Shown: positions 19,280 to 26,987 of the stretch, one piece after another
Layout of the letters: each line of letters starts with the position of its first letter
How positions within the stretch are numbered: the first letter of the stretch is position 1
DNA from: Labilithrix sp.
GTDB taxonomy: Bacteria; Myxococcota; Polyangia; Polyangiales; Polyangiaceae
DNA: 64,000 bases
Assembly (NCBI GenBank): GCA_028287035.1
Contig: JAQBQL010000243.1
Coordinates: forward strand, 1 to 64,000
Reading direction: 5' to 3'
Translations under genes and position numbers: made by a program
The notes under the pieces: model-generated
What the model saw: only the letters and a program-made list of their open reading frames with translations
The model's database searches: none
Told to the model about the DNA's origin: nothing

Positions 19280-20095
19280 ATGACGAACGACAAGCCGCTC
19301 TCCGCCGCCGAGTCACGTGCGGCCGCCGCTGGCGCGTGGCGCGTCGCTGCGTGGGGTCTCGCGATCTACCTCGGCACCCGCATCGCCGCGGTGGCGTTCG
19401 AGAGCGCGGCGATGCCCGCGGCGGTCGCCCAGGCGGTGCTCACCGAGTGGGGCGTGGGCCGCCTCGGCGTCTCGTGGAGCGACCCGAAGGCCCGCGAGCC
19501 GAGCGCGTCCGCCATCGCGCGGCGGGCCGGCATCGGCGCGCTCATCGGCGGCGTCGTGGCGGTCCTCCTCGTTGGCTTCCTCGCCACGACGCGCGCGGTG
19601 GTGCTCGACCGCGTGACCCCGGCAACCAGCGCGGTGGTCGTCGCGCTGGTGACCGCGCGCCTCTACGCGATGCGAGACGAGCTCCTCTTCCACGGCGTCC
19701 TGCTCCGCGCGCTCGTGTCCGTCGACGCCCCGGTCGCCAAGGTCCTCGCGTGCGGCCTCACCTCGGCGGCCGCCGCGTACGGCGAGGTCGGCGTGCTCGA
19801 CCCCGCCCCCATCCTCGTGAAGGGTCTCCTCGGCCTCGTGTTCGGCGCGCTCTGGGTGCGTGACCGCGGCGCGTGGATGGCCTGGGGCGCTCACGCGACC
19901 TTCCTGTTCACGTCGAGCGCGCTGATGCAGGGCGGCCTCTTCGAGGCGCACGTCGCGGCCGGAGCCTGGGGCGGCGGCGCGCTCGGGCCGCTCGCGGGCC
20001 AGGCGGCGGTCGTCGCCCTCCTCCCCGTCGGCCTGGGGGCGGTGGTGGGCGCGGCGCGGCCCGGGCGCCCGGCGCCTTCCCTCCCGCCTGCGTGA
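19280..20095 (+). CDS. CPBP-like intramembrane metalloprotease family protein
   Basis: The 271-residue protein has about six to eight hydrophobic segments. It carries a CPBP/Rce1-type motif 1 in RDELLFHGVLLRAL, where the usual Glu-Glu pair reads Asp-Glu and the Arg-like position is His. A later His lies in WGAHATFLF, matching motif 4. The altered motif makes protease activity uncertain. The C-terminus is Pro-rich. It follows the PLP enzyme by 15 bases and may be co-transcribed. Confidence 0.65.
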   Translation: MTNDKPLSAAESRAAAAGAWRVAAWGLAIYLGTRIAAVAFESAAMPAAVAQAVLTEWGVGRLGVSWSDPKAREPSASAIARRAGIGALIGGVVAVLLVGFLATTRAVVLDRVTPATSAVVVALVTARLYAMRDELLFHGVLLRALVSVDAPVAKVLACGLTSAAAAYGEVGVLDPAPILVKGLLGLVFGALWVRDRGAWMAWGAHATFLFTSSALMQGGLFEAHVAAGAWGGGALGPLAGQAAVVALLPVGLGAVVGAARPGRPAPSLPPA

Positions 20096-20136
20096 GTCGC
20101 TTTCGGGGCCCTCCCTCGTGTACGCTCGGAGCTGTG

Positions 20137-21837
20137 ATGCGTGGTGAGGCCGGTGAGCCCGACGAGGCCGAGAGCGAGTCTCGCCGTTTCACGCCCTCGA
20201 TCGGCCTGGCCCACGACAGCGACGCCCCGAACGAGGCCGCGAACGAGGACTTCCTCTTCCACCTGTACCGGGGGAGCGAGCTCCTCCAGGACAATCGCGC
20301 GCACGAGGCGAAGGAGGAGCTCGAACGTGCCCTCCACCTCCAGCCGCACGATGCGAAGGGGCAGGACCTGCTCGGCGTCGTGTACTTCCGGCTCGGGCTC
20401 TACCCGCGGGCCATCGCCATCTACGAGCAGCTCCGGCGCACCAGCCCGCGCGACCCGTCGCTGCTCCTGAACCTCGCGCTCTGCTACCTGAAGACGGGCC
20501 AGCCCGCCTTCGCGCGCCGCGACCTCGAGCTGCTCCTCGCGATCAACCCGCACCACGGGCGCGCCTGGGGGTATCTCGGCCTCGCGTGCGAGCGCCTCGG
20601 TGACCTCGACGAGGCGGAGCGCGCGTTCGCGCAGGGCGGCCACGCCCCGATGGCGCGCCGCATGGCCGAGCGCCGGGCCTCGCAGCTGCCGGGGCCGCCG
20701 CCGGCCGAGCCGTCGAGCCCCTCCCGCGAGATCCGCGACGCGGTCGCCGCCGTCTACGAGGAGCTCGACGCCGGGGAGCTGAGCTTCGAGCTCGCCAAGC
20801 CCGCCAGCGACTCGCGCGAGGAGTCGTCGCCGAACAGCTGGCGGTCCGTCGAGCTCGGGAACATGCCCTCGAACGATCGCCGCGAGGGCTCCTCGCGCCC
20901 CGGCGGCCGGTCGCCGTCGATCCCCCAGATCGGCTCTCCGCTCTCGGTCGGGCACCGGAACACCTTGATGCTCGGCGCGGTCGCGGCCTCGGCGATCGAC
21001 AACGAGGAGCTGGCGGCGCTCTCGCGCATGCCGAACTCGAACCCGCCGGCCTTCGTCGTCGACGAGACCGGCACTCCTTCGCTCCGCCGTCCCGGCGTGG
21101 CCGCGGTGTCGTTCGGCGCCTCGCACGCGCCGGCGCGGTCGGCCGTGGGCATCGCGCCGGCGAAGCGAACGCTCCCGCCTCCCGCCGACGTACCGAGCGG
21201 TGCCGCCGCCGAGGCCCCGCCGGCCGAGACGAGCGCAGCGCCCACCGTGGTCGTTCACGCCTCGGGCGTCGCGCTCGTCGGGAGCGTCCCGGCCGGGGGC
21301 TTCGCGGCCCGCCTCGAGTCCCTGCGCGCCTCGAGCAGCGGCCTCTCGTTGAAGGTCCTCGAGCGCGTCGCGAAGGGCAAGCCCACGGGCGAGTCCTTCG
21401 GCGGCGCCTTCAGCCCCATCGCGCTCGCCACGGGTGAGGGTCAGCTCCTGCTCGCCCCGCGGCCGGGCCGGAAGCTCACCGCGTTCTCCTTGGGCTCGGG
21501 CGACGGCGAGGACCCGATGTGCTTCGTCCGCGAAGAGGTGCTGCTGGGGTTCGACGGCGCCCTCACCTTCGAGAACGGCAAGCTCGCCGCCGGCGAGGGC
21601 GAGCTCGTCGCGGTCGTGCAGCTCCGCGGGACCGGCACCGTCGTCGTCGAGGCGATCGGCGAGATCCTGACGCTCGACGTCCGTGAGAACGCCGGCATGA
21701 GCGTGCGGCGCGAGGTCGTCCTCGGCTGGTTCGGTCGCCTCGTGCCGCGCGCGCTCGCCGCGACCGAGGCGCCGTGCGGCCAGCGCGGGCTCGTCGCCTT
21801 CGCCGGCGAAGGTCGGGTTCTCGTCGCGAGCGCGTGA
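20137..21837 (+). CDS. TPR protein with C-terminal AIM24-like domain
   Basis: The product is about 566 residues long. Residues about 38-175 form at least four tetratricopeptide repeats (ELLQDNRAHEAKEELERAL; DLLGVVYFRLGLYPRAIAIYEQL; and two more). A long Ser/Pro/Ala-rich linker follows to about 365. The last 190 residues resemble the AIM24 / DUF124 beta domain (LATGEGQLLLAPRPG, FVREEVLLGFDGAL). This pairing recurs in myxobacteria but has no settled function. The ATG at 20137 follows a TACGCT box by ten bases. A GTG at 20134 is an alternative start. Confidence 0.8.
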   Translation: MRGEAGEPDEAESESRRFTPSIGLAHDSDAPNEAANEDFLFHLYRGSELLQDNRAHEAKEELERALHLQPHDAKGQDLLGVVYFRLGLYPRAIAIYEQLRRTSPRDPSLLLNLALCYLKTGQPAFARRDLELLLAINPHHGRAWGYLGLACERLGDLDEAERAFAQGGHAPMARRMAERRASQLPGPPPAEPSSPSREIRDAVAAVYEELDAGELSFELAKPASDSREESSPNSWRSVELGNMPSNDRREGSSRPGGRSPSIPQIGSPLSVGHRNTLMLGAVAASAIDNEELAALSRMPNSNPPAFVVDETGTPSLRRPGVAAVSFGASHAPARSAVGIAPAKRTLPPPADVPSGAAAEAPPAETSAAPTVVVHASGVALVGSVPAGGFAARLESLRASSSGLSLKVLERVAKGKPTGESFGGAFSPIALATGEGQLLLAPRPGRKLTAFSLGSGDGEDPMCFVREEVLLGFDGALTFENGKLAAGEGELVAVVQLRGTGTVVVEAIGEILTLDVRENAGMSVRREVVLGWFGRLVPRALAATEAPCGQRGLVAFAGEGRVLVASA

Positions 21838-21869
21838 CGCCCGCCGAAAGGCGGGATACACCCCCGGTC

Positions 21870-22559
21870 GTGCAGGACGACGCTTCGGAGACGTCCCTCG
21901 ACCCCAAGGCGAGGCGGAAGGACTTCCGGCGGTCGCTCGCGCAGGACGCGGTCAACCTGCCCAACCTGCTGACCTTCGCGCGGATCGTGATGATCCCGGT
22001 CTGCCTGTGGTTCCTCGATCAGGACACGCCGAAGGCCGGCTTCTGGTCGGCGATCATGTTCACGCTCGCCGCCATCACCGATCTCCTCGACGGCTACCTC
22101 GCGCGGAAGCTCGGGGTGGTCAGCGTGCTCGGGAAGCTCATCGATCCGCTCGCCGACAAGCTGATCGTCATGGCGTCCCTCGTGTGGATGGTCCCGATGG
22201 GCCGGATGCCCGCGTGGGCCGTCATCGTGCTGCTCGCCCGCGAGTTCAGCGTGACCGCGCTCCGGAGCGTCGCCGCGAGCGAGGGCGTCATCATCAGCGC
22301 CGGTCAGGAGGGCAAGACGAAGACCGCCCTGCAGATGATCGGCATCATCGCGCTGCTCGTCGGCTACCCGTATCACCTCTCGTATGCGGGCATCGATCTC
22401 GGCCTCGTCGACTGCACGCATGTCGGCCGCGCGCTCGTCTACCTCTCGCTCGTCTTCTCGGTCGCGAGCGCCGCGCAGTACGTCGGGCTCTTCGCCCAGG
22501 CGGTCGAGGCGAAGGACGAAAAACGCGGCGGCACCGACAAGGGCGCGGGCCTTTCGTGA
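21870..22559 (+). CDS. pgsA: CDP-diacylglycerol-glycerol-3-phosphate 3-phosphatidyltransferase
   Basis: This membrane enzyme makes phosphatidylglycerol phosphate from CDP-diacylglycerol and glycerol-3-phosphate, the committed step to phosphatidylglycerol and cardiolipin. The complete CDP-alcohol phosphotransferase motif is present from DLLDGYLAR through GKLIDPLADK. PNLLTFARI opens the first membrane helix, and five or six hydrophobic segments follow. Two GTG starts fit: 21870, after a gap, and 21834, which overlaps the TPR-AIM24 stop by four bases. I prefer 21870, but coupling from 21834 is possible. Confidence 0.92.
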   Translation: MQDDASETSLDPKARRKDFRRSLAQDAVNLPNLLTFARIVMIPVCLWFLDQDTPKAGFWSAIMFTLAAITDLLDGYLARKLGVVSVLGKLIDPLADKLIVMASLVWMVPMGRMPAWAVIVLLAREFSVTALRSVAASEGVIISAGQEGKTKTALQMIGIIALLVGYPYHLSYAGIDLGLVDCTHVGRALVYLSLVFSVASAAQYVGLFAQAVEAKDEKRGGTDKGAGLS

Positions 22560-22605
22560 TTCGGGCCTTGCCAGGCGGCTCGGGTCCGTGCCATCAAGGG
22601 GCCGC

Positions 22606-23064
22606 ATGAAGGCTGCCCGTCGCGTTCGAGTCGTCGGTATCCTGGCGACCTCGGTTCTTGCCGTGTTCGTGACGCTCTCGGCGTGCTCGAACAACGGTGA
22701 GGGCGAGCGCTGCCAGATCCTGAACGGCAACTCCGACTGCCAGGACGGGCTCGTCTGCACGAGCGCCAGCGCTGCCGCGACGTCGGAAGGTGGCACCGGC
22801 GCCGGCAGCACCATCGGCAATGGCGGCAACGGCTACGTCAACCCGCCCTACAACACGTCCGATCGCTGCTGCCCGTCCGATCGCAAGACGGCCACGCACC
22901 CGGCGTGCACGGAGCCCAACACCTCGGTCGGCGGCGAGGCGGGGATCCCGCCCGCGGACACCGGCCCGCCGGTCGACGCGAACACGAGCGACGTGGGCAC
23001 CGACACGGGCGCGCCGGTCGACGCCGGTAGCGACGCAGCGGACGCCGACGCGGACGCGCCGTAG
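22606..23064 (+). CDS. small Cys- and Asp-rich lipoprotein
   Basis: The 152-residue lipoprotein (leader ending LSAC, Cys27) has three pairs of cysteines in a compact region (ERCQIL...DCQDGLVC, RCC, AC). An Asp/Ala/Thr-rich disordered tail follows. The first cysteine block resembles small disulfide-stabilised repeats seen in myxobacterial cell-surface proteins. Function is unknown. An AAGGGG ribosome site lies about five bases before the ATG. The SctS-like gene follows after 13 bases. Confidence 0.75.
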   Translation: MKAARRVRVVGILATSVLAVFVTLSACSNNGEGERCQILNGNSDCQDGLVCTSASAAATSEGGTGAGSTIGNGGNGYVNPPYNTSDRCCPSDRKTATHPACTEPNTSVGGEAGIPPADTGPPVDANTSDVGTDTGAPVDAGSDAADADADAP

Positions 23065-23077
23065 GCACCCGGCCGCG

Positions 23078-23338
23078 ATGAATCCGGCCGCGCTCATCGA
23101 GCACGCCCAGAACGCGCTCCTTCTGTCGCTAGTCGTCGTGCTGCCGATCCTCGGCGTCGCCGCGATCGTCGGGCTCATCGTGGCGGCGGTCCAGGCGGCA
23201 TCCCAGATCCAGGACCCGACCATCGCGCACCTGCCGCGGCTCCTCGCGGTCATCGCGGCGCTCGCCGTTCTCGGTCCCTGGATGGGATCGCAGATCGGCG
23301 CCTTTGCCGAGCGCATGCTCGTCGAAGCCGCGAAGTAG
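23078..23338 (+). CDS. type III secretion export-gate subunit, SctS/FliQ family
   Basis: The 86-residue protein matches the full length and plan of FliQ/YscS/HrcS. It has a short N-terminal stretch, a first membrane helix with a Pro (SLVVVLPILGVAAIVGLIVA), the conserved AVQAASQIQDPTI loop, and a second helix ending GPWMGSQI. In known systems four copies join SctR and SctT in the export gate. No other secretion or flagellar gene is in the window, so it is either an orphan or part of a scattered set. Compare FliQ and SctS by tree to decide which it is. Confidence 0.88.
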   Translation: MNPAALIEHAQNALLLSLVVVLPILGVAAIVGLIVAAVQAASQIQDPTIAHLPRLLAVIAALAVLGPWMGSQIGAFAERMLVEAAK

Positions 23339-23364
23339 CCGCCCGGCGCGCAGGCGAGCCTCGA

Positions 23365-23393
23365 TTGACCGCCCGCGGCGGCTTTGGTACCTG
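23365..23393 (+). promoter_or_regulatory. promoter of the TetR-epmA unit
   Basis: TTGACC (23365-23370) and TACCTG (23388-23393) are separated by exactly 17 bases. The start codon comes only eight bases after the second box, so the transcript would be nearly leaderless. Confidence 0.6.
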
Positions 23394-23401
23394 CTGTGTG
23401 A

Positions 23402-24097
23402 ATGAGTGAAGCCTCACTCAGTTTAAGGCGCGCGGCGAAAGCGGCGGCTCCGGCCGCGGCGCGGCCCGCCCGTGCGCCACGGAGCCGCGAGGATCGCGAG
23501 GAGGCGAAGAAGCGGCGCTCGGCCGACAAGCGCGAGCGCATCCTCGCCGCGGCGGTGAAGGTCTTCGCGAAGAGCGGCTTCCACGCGACGCGCGTGAGCG
23601 AGGTCGCGAAGGCGGCGGGCGTCGCCGACGGGACGATCTACCTCTACTTCAAGTCCAAGGAGGAGCTGCTCGTGTCCCTCTTCGAGGACCGCGTGAGCCG
23701 CCTGCTCGCGTTCATGGAGACGGAGCTGCCGAAGCTCGACTCCGCGCCCGAGAAGCTCCGCGCCGTCATCGACATGCAGCTCGGTCTCCTCGAGGGCGAG
23801 CGCGAGCTCGCGGAGGTCATCACCGTCATCCTCCGCCAGTCGACGCGGCTCATGAAGGAGTTCGCGGCGCCGAAGTTCACCGCGTACCTCGACGCGATCG
23901 CGCGCATCGTCCAGGAAGGCCAGGCGGCCGGCGACTTCCGCCAGGACGTGTCCTCGCACATCGCGGCCCGCGCGGTGTTCGGCGCGCTCGACGGCATCAC
24001 GCTGACCTGGGCGCTCGGTCGCGCCGAGCAGGGCGCCCTCGCGCGCGCCGCCACGCAGCTCTCGGACGTGCTGCTCCGCGGGCTCGCGCCCACGTGA
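23402..24097 (+). CDS. TetR family regulator (FadR-like)
   Basis: The 231-residue protein has an Ala/Arg-rich N-terminal tail of about 40 residues. A clear TetR helix-turn-helix follows (ILAAAVKVFAKSGFHATRVSEVAKAAGVADGTIYLYFKSKEEL). The ligand-binding half begins LFEDRVSRLLAFM. That helix-turn-helix is very like those of fatty-acid-responsive TetR proteins, which control beta-oxidation and phospholipid genes. The operator-like repeat over its own start suggests autoregulation. Its stop overlaps the epmA GTG by four bases. Confidence 0.9.
   Translation: MSEASLSLRRAAKAAAPAAARPARAPRSREDREEAKKRRSADKRERILAAAVKVFAKSGFHATRVSEVAKAAGVADGTIYLYFKSKEELLVSLFEDRVSRLLAFMETELPKLDSAPEKLRAVIDMQLGLLEGERELAEVITVILRQSTRLMKEFAAPKFTAYLDAIARIVQEGQAAGDFRQDVSSHIAARAVFGALDGITLTWALGRAEQGALARAATQLSDVLLRGLAPT
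23403..23420. promoter_or_regulatory. operator-like inverted repeat over the TetR start codon
   Basis: TGAGTGA and TCACTCA are exact reverse complements with four bases between. The site lies just after the promoter and covers codons 1 to 6 of the TetR gene. Its layout resembles the TGAATGA-N4-TCATTCA boxes of FadR-type TetR regulators, suggesting self-repression. Confidence 0.65.
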
Positions 24098-25026
24098 GCA
24101 CGAAGGACCTCGCGGCGCGCGCCCGCGTGCTCCGCGAGACCCGCGCCTTCTTCGATTCGCGCGGGTACCTCGAGGTCGAGACGCCGATCGCGATCCCCTC
24201 ACCCGGGCTCGACCTCCACCTGGACGCGTTCGAGGCCGTGCCCACCGGCGTGGCGGCCGCCGCGCCGTCGCGCTTCCTGAGCACGTCGCCCGAGTACCAG
24301 ATGAAGCGCCTGCTCGTGGCCGGTCACGAGCGCATCTTCCAGATCACGCGGGCGTTCCGCGCCGGAGAGCGCGGCGAGCGGCACAATCCCGAGTTCACGA
24401 TCCTCGAATTTTACCGGGCCCGCGCCGGCGCCGAGGACATCATGCGCGACACCGAGCAGCTCGTCGCCCGCGTGACCGGGGGCCGCGTCACGCTCGGCGA
24501 TCGCCGGGTCGACACCCGTCCGCCGTTCGCGCGCCTCACCGTGTGCGAGGCGTTCGCGCGCTACGCCGGCACCTCGCCCGAGGAGACGCTGCGGCTCGCC
24601 GCCGAGGACGAGGACCGCTTCTACTTCTTGCTCGTCGACGCCGTCGAGCCGGCCCTCGCGACGCTCGACCACGCCGTGTTCGTCACCGAGTATCCCGCGC
24701 CGCAGGCATCCCTCGCCCGGCGCAAGCCCGCCGACCCGCGGGTCGCCGAGCGCTTCGAGCTCTACGTCGCCGGCGTCGAGGTGTGCAACGGCTTCGGCGA
24801 GCTCACCGACCCCGTCGAGCAGCGCGCACGTCTGGAGCACGATCAGGCCGAGCGGGCGCGACGCGGAAAGCCGGTCTACCCGATCGACGAGCGCTTCCTC
24901 GAGGCCCTCGCACGCGGAATGCCGGAGAGCGGCGGCAACGCGATCGGGTTCGACCGTCTCGTCGCGCTCGCCTCGGGGCGCACCTCGATCGGCGAGGTCC
25001 TCGCGTTCACCGACGACGAGCTCTGA
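24094..25026 (+). CDS. epmA: elongation factor P lysyltransferase EpmA (GenX/PoxA)
   Basis: The 310-residue protein resembles a class II lysyl-tRNA synthetase without its anticodon domain, as EpmA does. Motif 1 lies near SRGYLEVETP. Motif 2 is FQITRAFRAGERGERHNPEFTILEFY, and motif 3 is GGNAIGFDRLVAL. EpmA attaches beta-lysine to a conserved lysine of EF-P, which helps ribosomes pass polyproline stretches. Proline-rich proteins are common in this window. Neither EF-P nor EpmB is encoded here. The GTG start makes a GTGA overlap with the TetR gene. Confidence 0.92.
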   Translation: MSTKDLAARARVLRETRAFFDSRGYLEVETPIAIPSPGLDLHLDAFEAVPTGVAAAAPSRFLSTSPEYQMKRLLVAGHERIFQITRAFRAGERGERHNPEFTILEFYRARAGAEDIMRDTEQLVARVTGGRVTLGDRRVDTRPPFARLTVCEAFARYAGTSPEETLRLAAEDEDRFYFLLVDAVEPALATLDHAVFVTEYPAPQASLARRKPADPRVAERFELYVAGVEVCNGFGELTDPVEQRARLEHDQAERARRGKPVYPIDERFLEALARGMPESGGNAIGFDRLVALASGRTSIGEVLAFTDDEL

Positions 25027-25029
25027 TCC

Positions 25030-25866
25030 TCAGAACGCGCGGAAGCGCGTGGCGACGCCGAGCAGAAGCCCGAGCCGATCGCCGCCCTTCAGGAACCCCG
25101 CGAAGCCGATCGCGGAGAGCTCGAGGGCGTCGCTCACCTTGTAGGCCGGGCCGAGCGTCGCCTGCAGCTGCGGATCGTCCGCGGACACGTACAGAGCGCC
25201 CGCGAGCTCCGCCTTCAGAGACCACGTGTCGGTCTCACCCAGGTCGAGATCCAGGTCGAGGCCGCCCTCGATGGCCTCGGGCCTTGGCTCGAGCGACCCG
25301 CTCTCGTCACGTTGCGTGCTGTCGACGAGGACCCCGCCCTGCGCGAACAGGTGCATCTTTCCCTGGCTCCGGCCGACGATGCCGAGCGCCTCGAGACCGA
25401 CGCCGCGCGCCCCCGCAAGGGTGGGCAGGCGGGGTCCGACCTGGAGGCCGGCGGCCCATGCGTTCTCGGTCCCGGGCTTGTCGTGGAAGTCGACGAGACC
25501 GATGCGGAGCGCGATGAGCGTGTTGTCGAGGAACTGCGGCGTGGCGAAGTGCTCGAAGCCGAAGGTCCCGTCGATCTCGAGCTCGGCATGCGAGGCGATC
25601 CCGACGCTCAGCTCGAAGTCGGGAGCGAACGCGCGCGCGTAGTGGTCGCCCTTCATGACGCCGGCTTGGAGGTCGATCTCGGCTGCGCCCTTCGAATGGA
25701 GATCGAGATCGGTCGGCTCGAAGCGCGGCCGCGCGTGCTGCGCGGAGGCCGTTCGCTCGCCGACCAGCGAGAGCCCCACGATCGCCGCGGCCCTCCACAC
25801 GGCAAGGCTCGCGAACGCGGTCCGCCGCACCTTCGCGCCCACCGCACCCCGCGACTTGCCGGTCAT
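25030..25866 (-). CDS. exported outer-membrane protein of unknown function
   Basis: The 278-residue protein has a long signal peptide (core AAIVGLSLVG, ending TASAQ near residue 43). Repeated amphipathic beta strands follow, ending in RFRAF, which suits an outer-membrane barrel of 10 to 12 strands. It resembles generic transporter-like or MetA-pathway-type barrels, with no certain match. The frame continues to 26460, but that part is antisense to moaC. The ATG at 25866 has a TAGAGG box ten bases upstream. The gene converges with epmA, four bases apart. Confidence 0.7.
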   Translation of the reverse strand: MTGKSRGAVGAKVRRTAFASLAVWRAAAIVGLSLVGERTASAQHARPRFEPTDLDLHSKGAAEIDLQAGVMKGDHYARAFAPDFELSVGIASHAELEIDGTFGFEHFATPQFLDNTLIALRIGLVDFHDKPGTENAWAAGLQVGPRLPTLAGARGVGLEALGIVGRSQGKMHLFAQGGVLVDSTQRDESGSLEPRPEAIEGGLDLDLDLGETDTWSLKAELAGALYVSADDPQLQATLGPAYKVSDALELSAIGFAGFLKGGDRLGLLLGVATRFRAF

Positions 25867-25886
25867 CGTGCGCGCTCCTCTACCAC

Positions 25887-25909
25887 GGCCGGCCTCGAAG
25901 CGGCCGGCC
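25887..25909. repeat. paired GGCCGGCC elements
   Basis: Two copies of the self-complementary octamer GGCCGGCC (25887-25894 and 25902-25909) are separated by TCGAAGC in the divergent region between the barrel gene and moaC. They could form an eight-base-pair hairpin. Confidence 0.4.
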
Positions 25910-25962
25910 GGCGCGCACGCTCGCGGAGGAGCCGCGCCGCGGGCTAGGATGGGCCCACCGCG

Positions 25963-26466
25963 ATGACGACGCCCAGGCCGCACGATCCCGCGCTCACCCA
26001 CCTCACCGCGGAGGGGCACGCTCACATGGTGGACGTCGGCGCGAAGGACGTGACCGCCCGGCGCGCCACCGCGCAGGCGCGCGTCCGCATGGCCGACGCG
26101 ACGTTCCAGCGCCTCGCCAGCGGCGACACCCCGAAGGGCGACGTCCTCGCGACGGCCCGGATCGCCGGCATCCAGGCGGCGAAGCGAACGAGCGAGCTCA
26201 TCCCCCTCTGCCACGGCATCAGCCTCACCCGCGTGACGGTCGAGATCGCGCTGACCGGCGGCCACGCGATCATCGACGCGACGGCGGAGGCGCGGGACCG
26301 CACCGGCGTCGAGATGGAGGCGATGGTCGCCGCCTCGACCGCGGCCCTCACGCTCTACGACATGCTGAAGGCGATCGACCGCGGGATGTCCTTCGAGGTG
26401 TCCCTCACCGAGAAGACCGGCGGCAAGACGGGCACGTGGACGCGCGAGCGCGGAGCCCACGAATGA
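25963..26466 (+). CDS. moaC: cyclic pyranopterin monophosphate synthase MoaC
   Basis: MoaC, acting after MoaA, completes conversion of GTP to cyclic pyranopterin monophosphate in molybdenum cofactor synthesis. The 167-residue protein shows the family blocks HMVDVGAK, KGDVLATARIAGIQAAKRTSELIPLCH, and GVEMEAM-AALTLYDMLKA. A TAGGAT box ends 12 bases before the ATG. The moaE start overlaps its stop by four bases. Confidence 0.96.
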   Translation: MTTPRPHDPALTHLTAEGHAHMVDVGAKDVTARRATAQARVRMADATFQRLASGDTPKGDVLATARIAGIQAAKRTSELIPLCHGISLTRVTVEIALTGGHAIIDATAEARDRTGVEMEAMVAASTAALTLYDMLKAIDRGMSFEVSLTEKTGGKTGTWTRERGAHE

Positions 26467-26945
26467 GCGAGGTCGACATCCGTGACGAGCCGCTGTCGCT
26501 CGACGAGGTCGTGAAGAACGTCACGCACCCCGGCGCCGGCGGGATCGCGACCTTCCTGGGCATCGTCCGGGACGCGAGCGAAGGGCGCGTCGTCACGCGC
26601 CTCGACTACTCGGCATACGGCGCGATGGCGAAGCGCGAGATGCGCAAGATCGGCGACGCCATCGAGGCCGCGCATCCCGGGGTGCGCGTCAGCGCCGTCC
26701 ATCGGACCGGAGAGCTTGCGGTGGGCGACGCCGCCATCGTGTGCGCCGCGAGCGCCCCGCATCGCGCCGAGGCCTTCGTCGCGTGCCGCGAGCTCATCGA
26801 CCGCATCAAGGCGACCGTCCCGATCTGGAAGCGCGAGTGGGGCCCGGACGGCGCAGCGTGGGTGGGGTGGGTGGACGCGCGCTGCTCGCCGGACGGTCAC
26901 GGGCACGCGCACGCCCACGATCCGGCCGACGAGCCGCCGGCCTAG
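26463..26945 (+). CDS. moaE: molybdopterin synthase large subunit MoaE
   Basis: MoaE joins MoaD to convert cyclic pyranopterin monophosphate into molybdopterin. The 160-residue protein carries the family pieces GGIATFLGIVRD, the middle MAKREMRKIGD helix, VHRTGELAVGDAAI and the catalytic lysine region IKATVPIWKREW. An unusual His-rich tail (HGHAHAHD) follows the normal end of the domain and could bind metal. It overlaps moaC by four bases. Its partner moaD is on the other strand 1 kb away. Confidence 0.95.
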   Translation: MSEVDIRDEPLSLDEVVKNVTHPGAGGIATFLGIVRDASEGRVVTRLDYSAYGAMAKREMRKIGDAIEAAHPGVRVSAVHRTGELAVGDAAIVCAASAPHRAEAFVACRELIDRIKATVPIWKREWGPDGAAWVGWVDARCSPDGHGHAHAHDPADEPPA

Positions 26946-26987
26946 CGCGCGGTCACGGCGCACCCGACCGGCAACCGCGCGTCGTAC

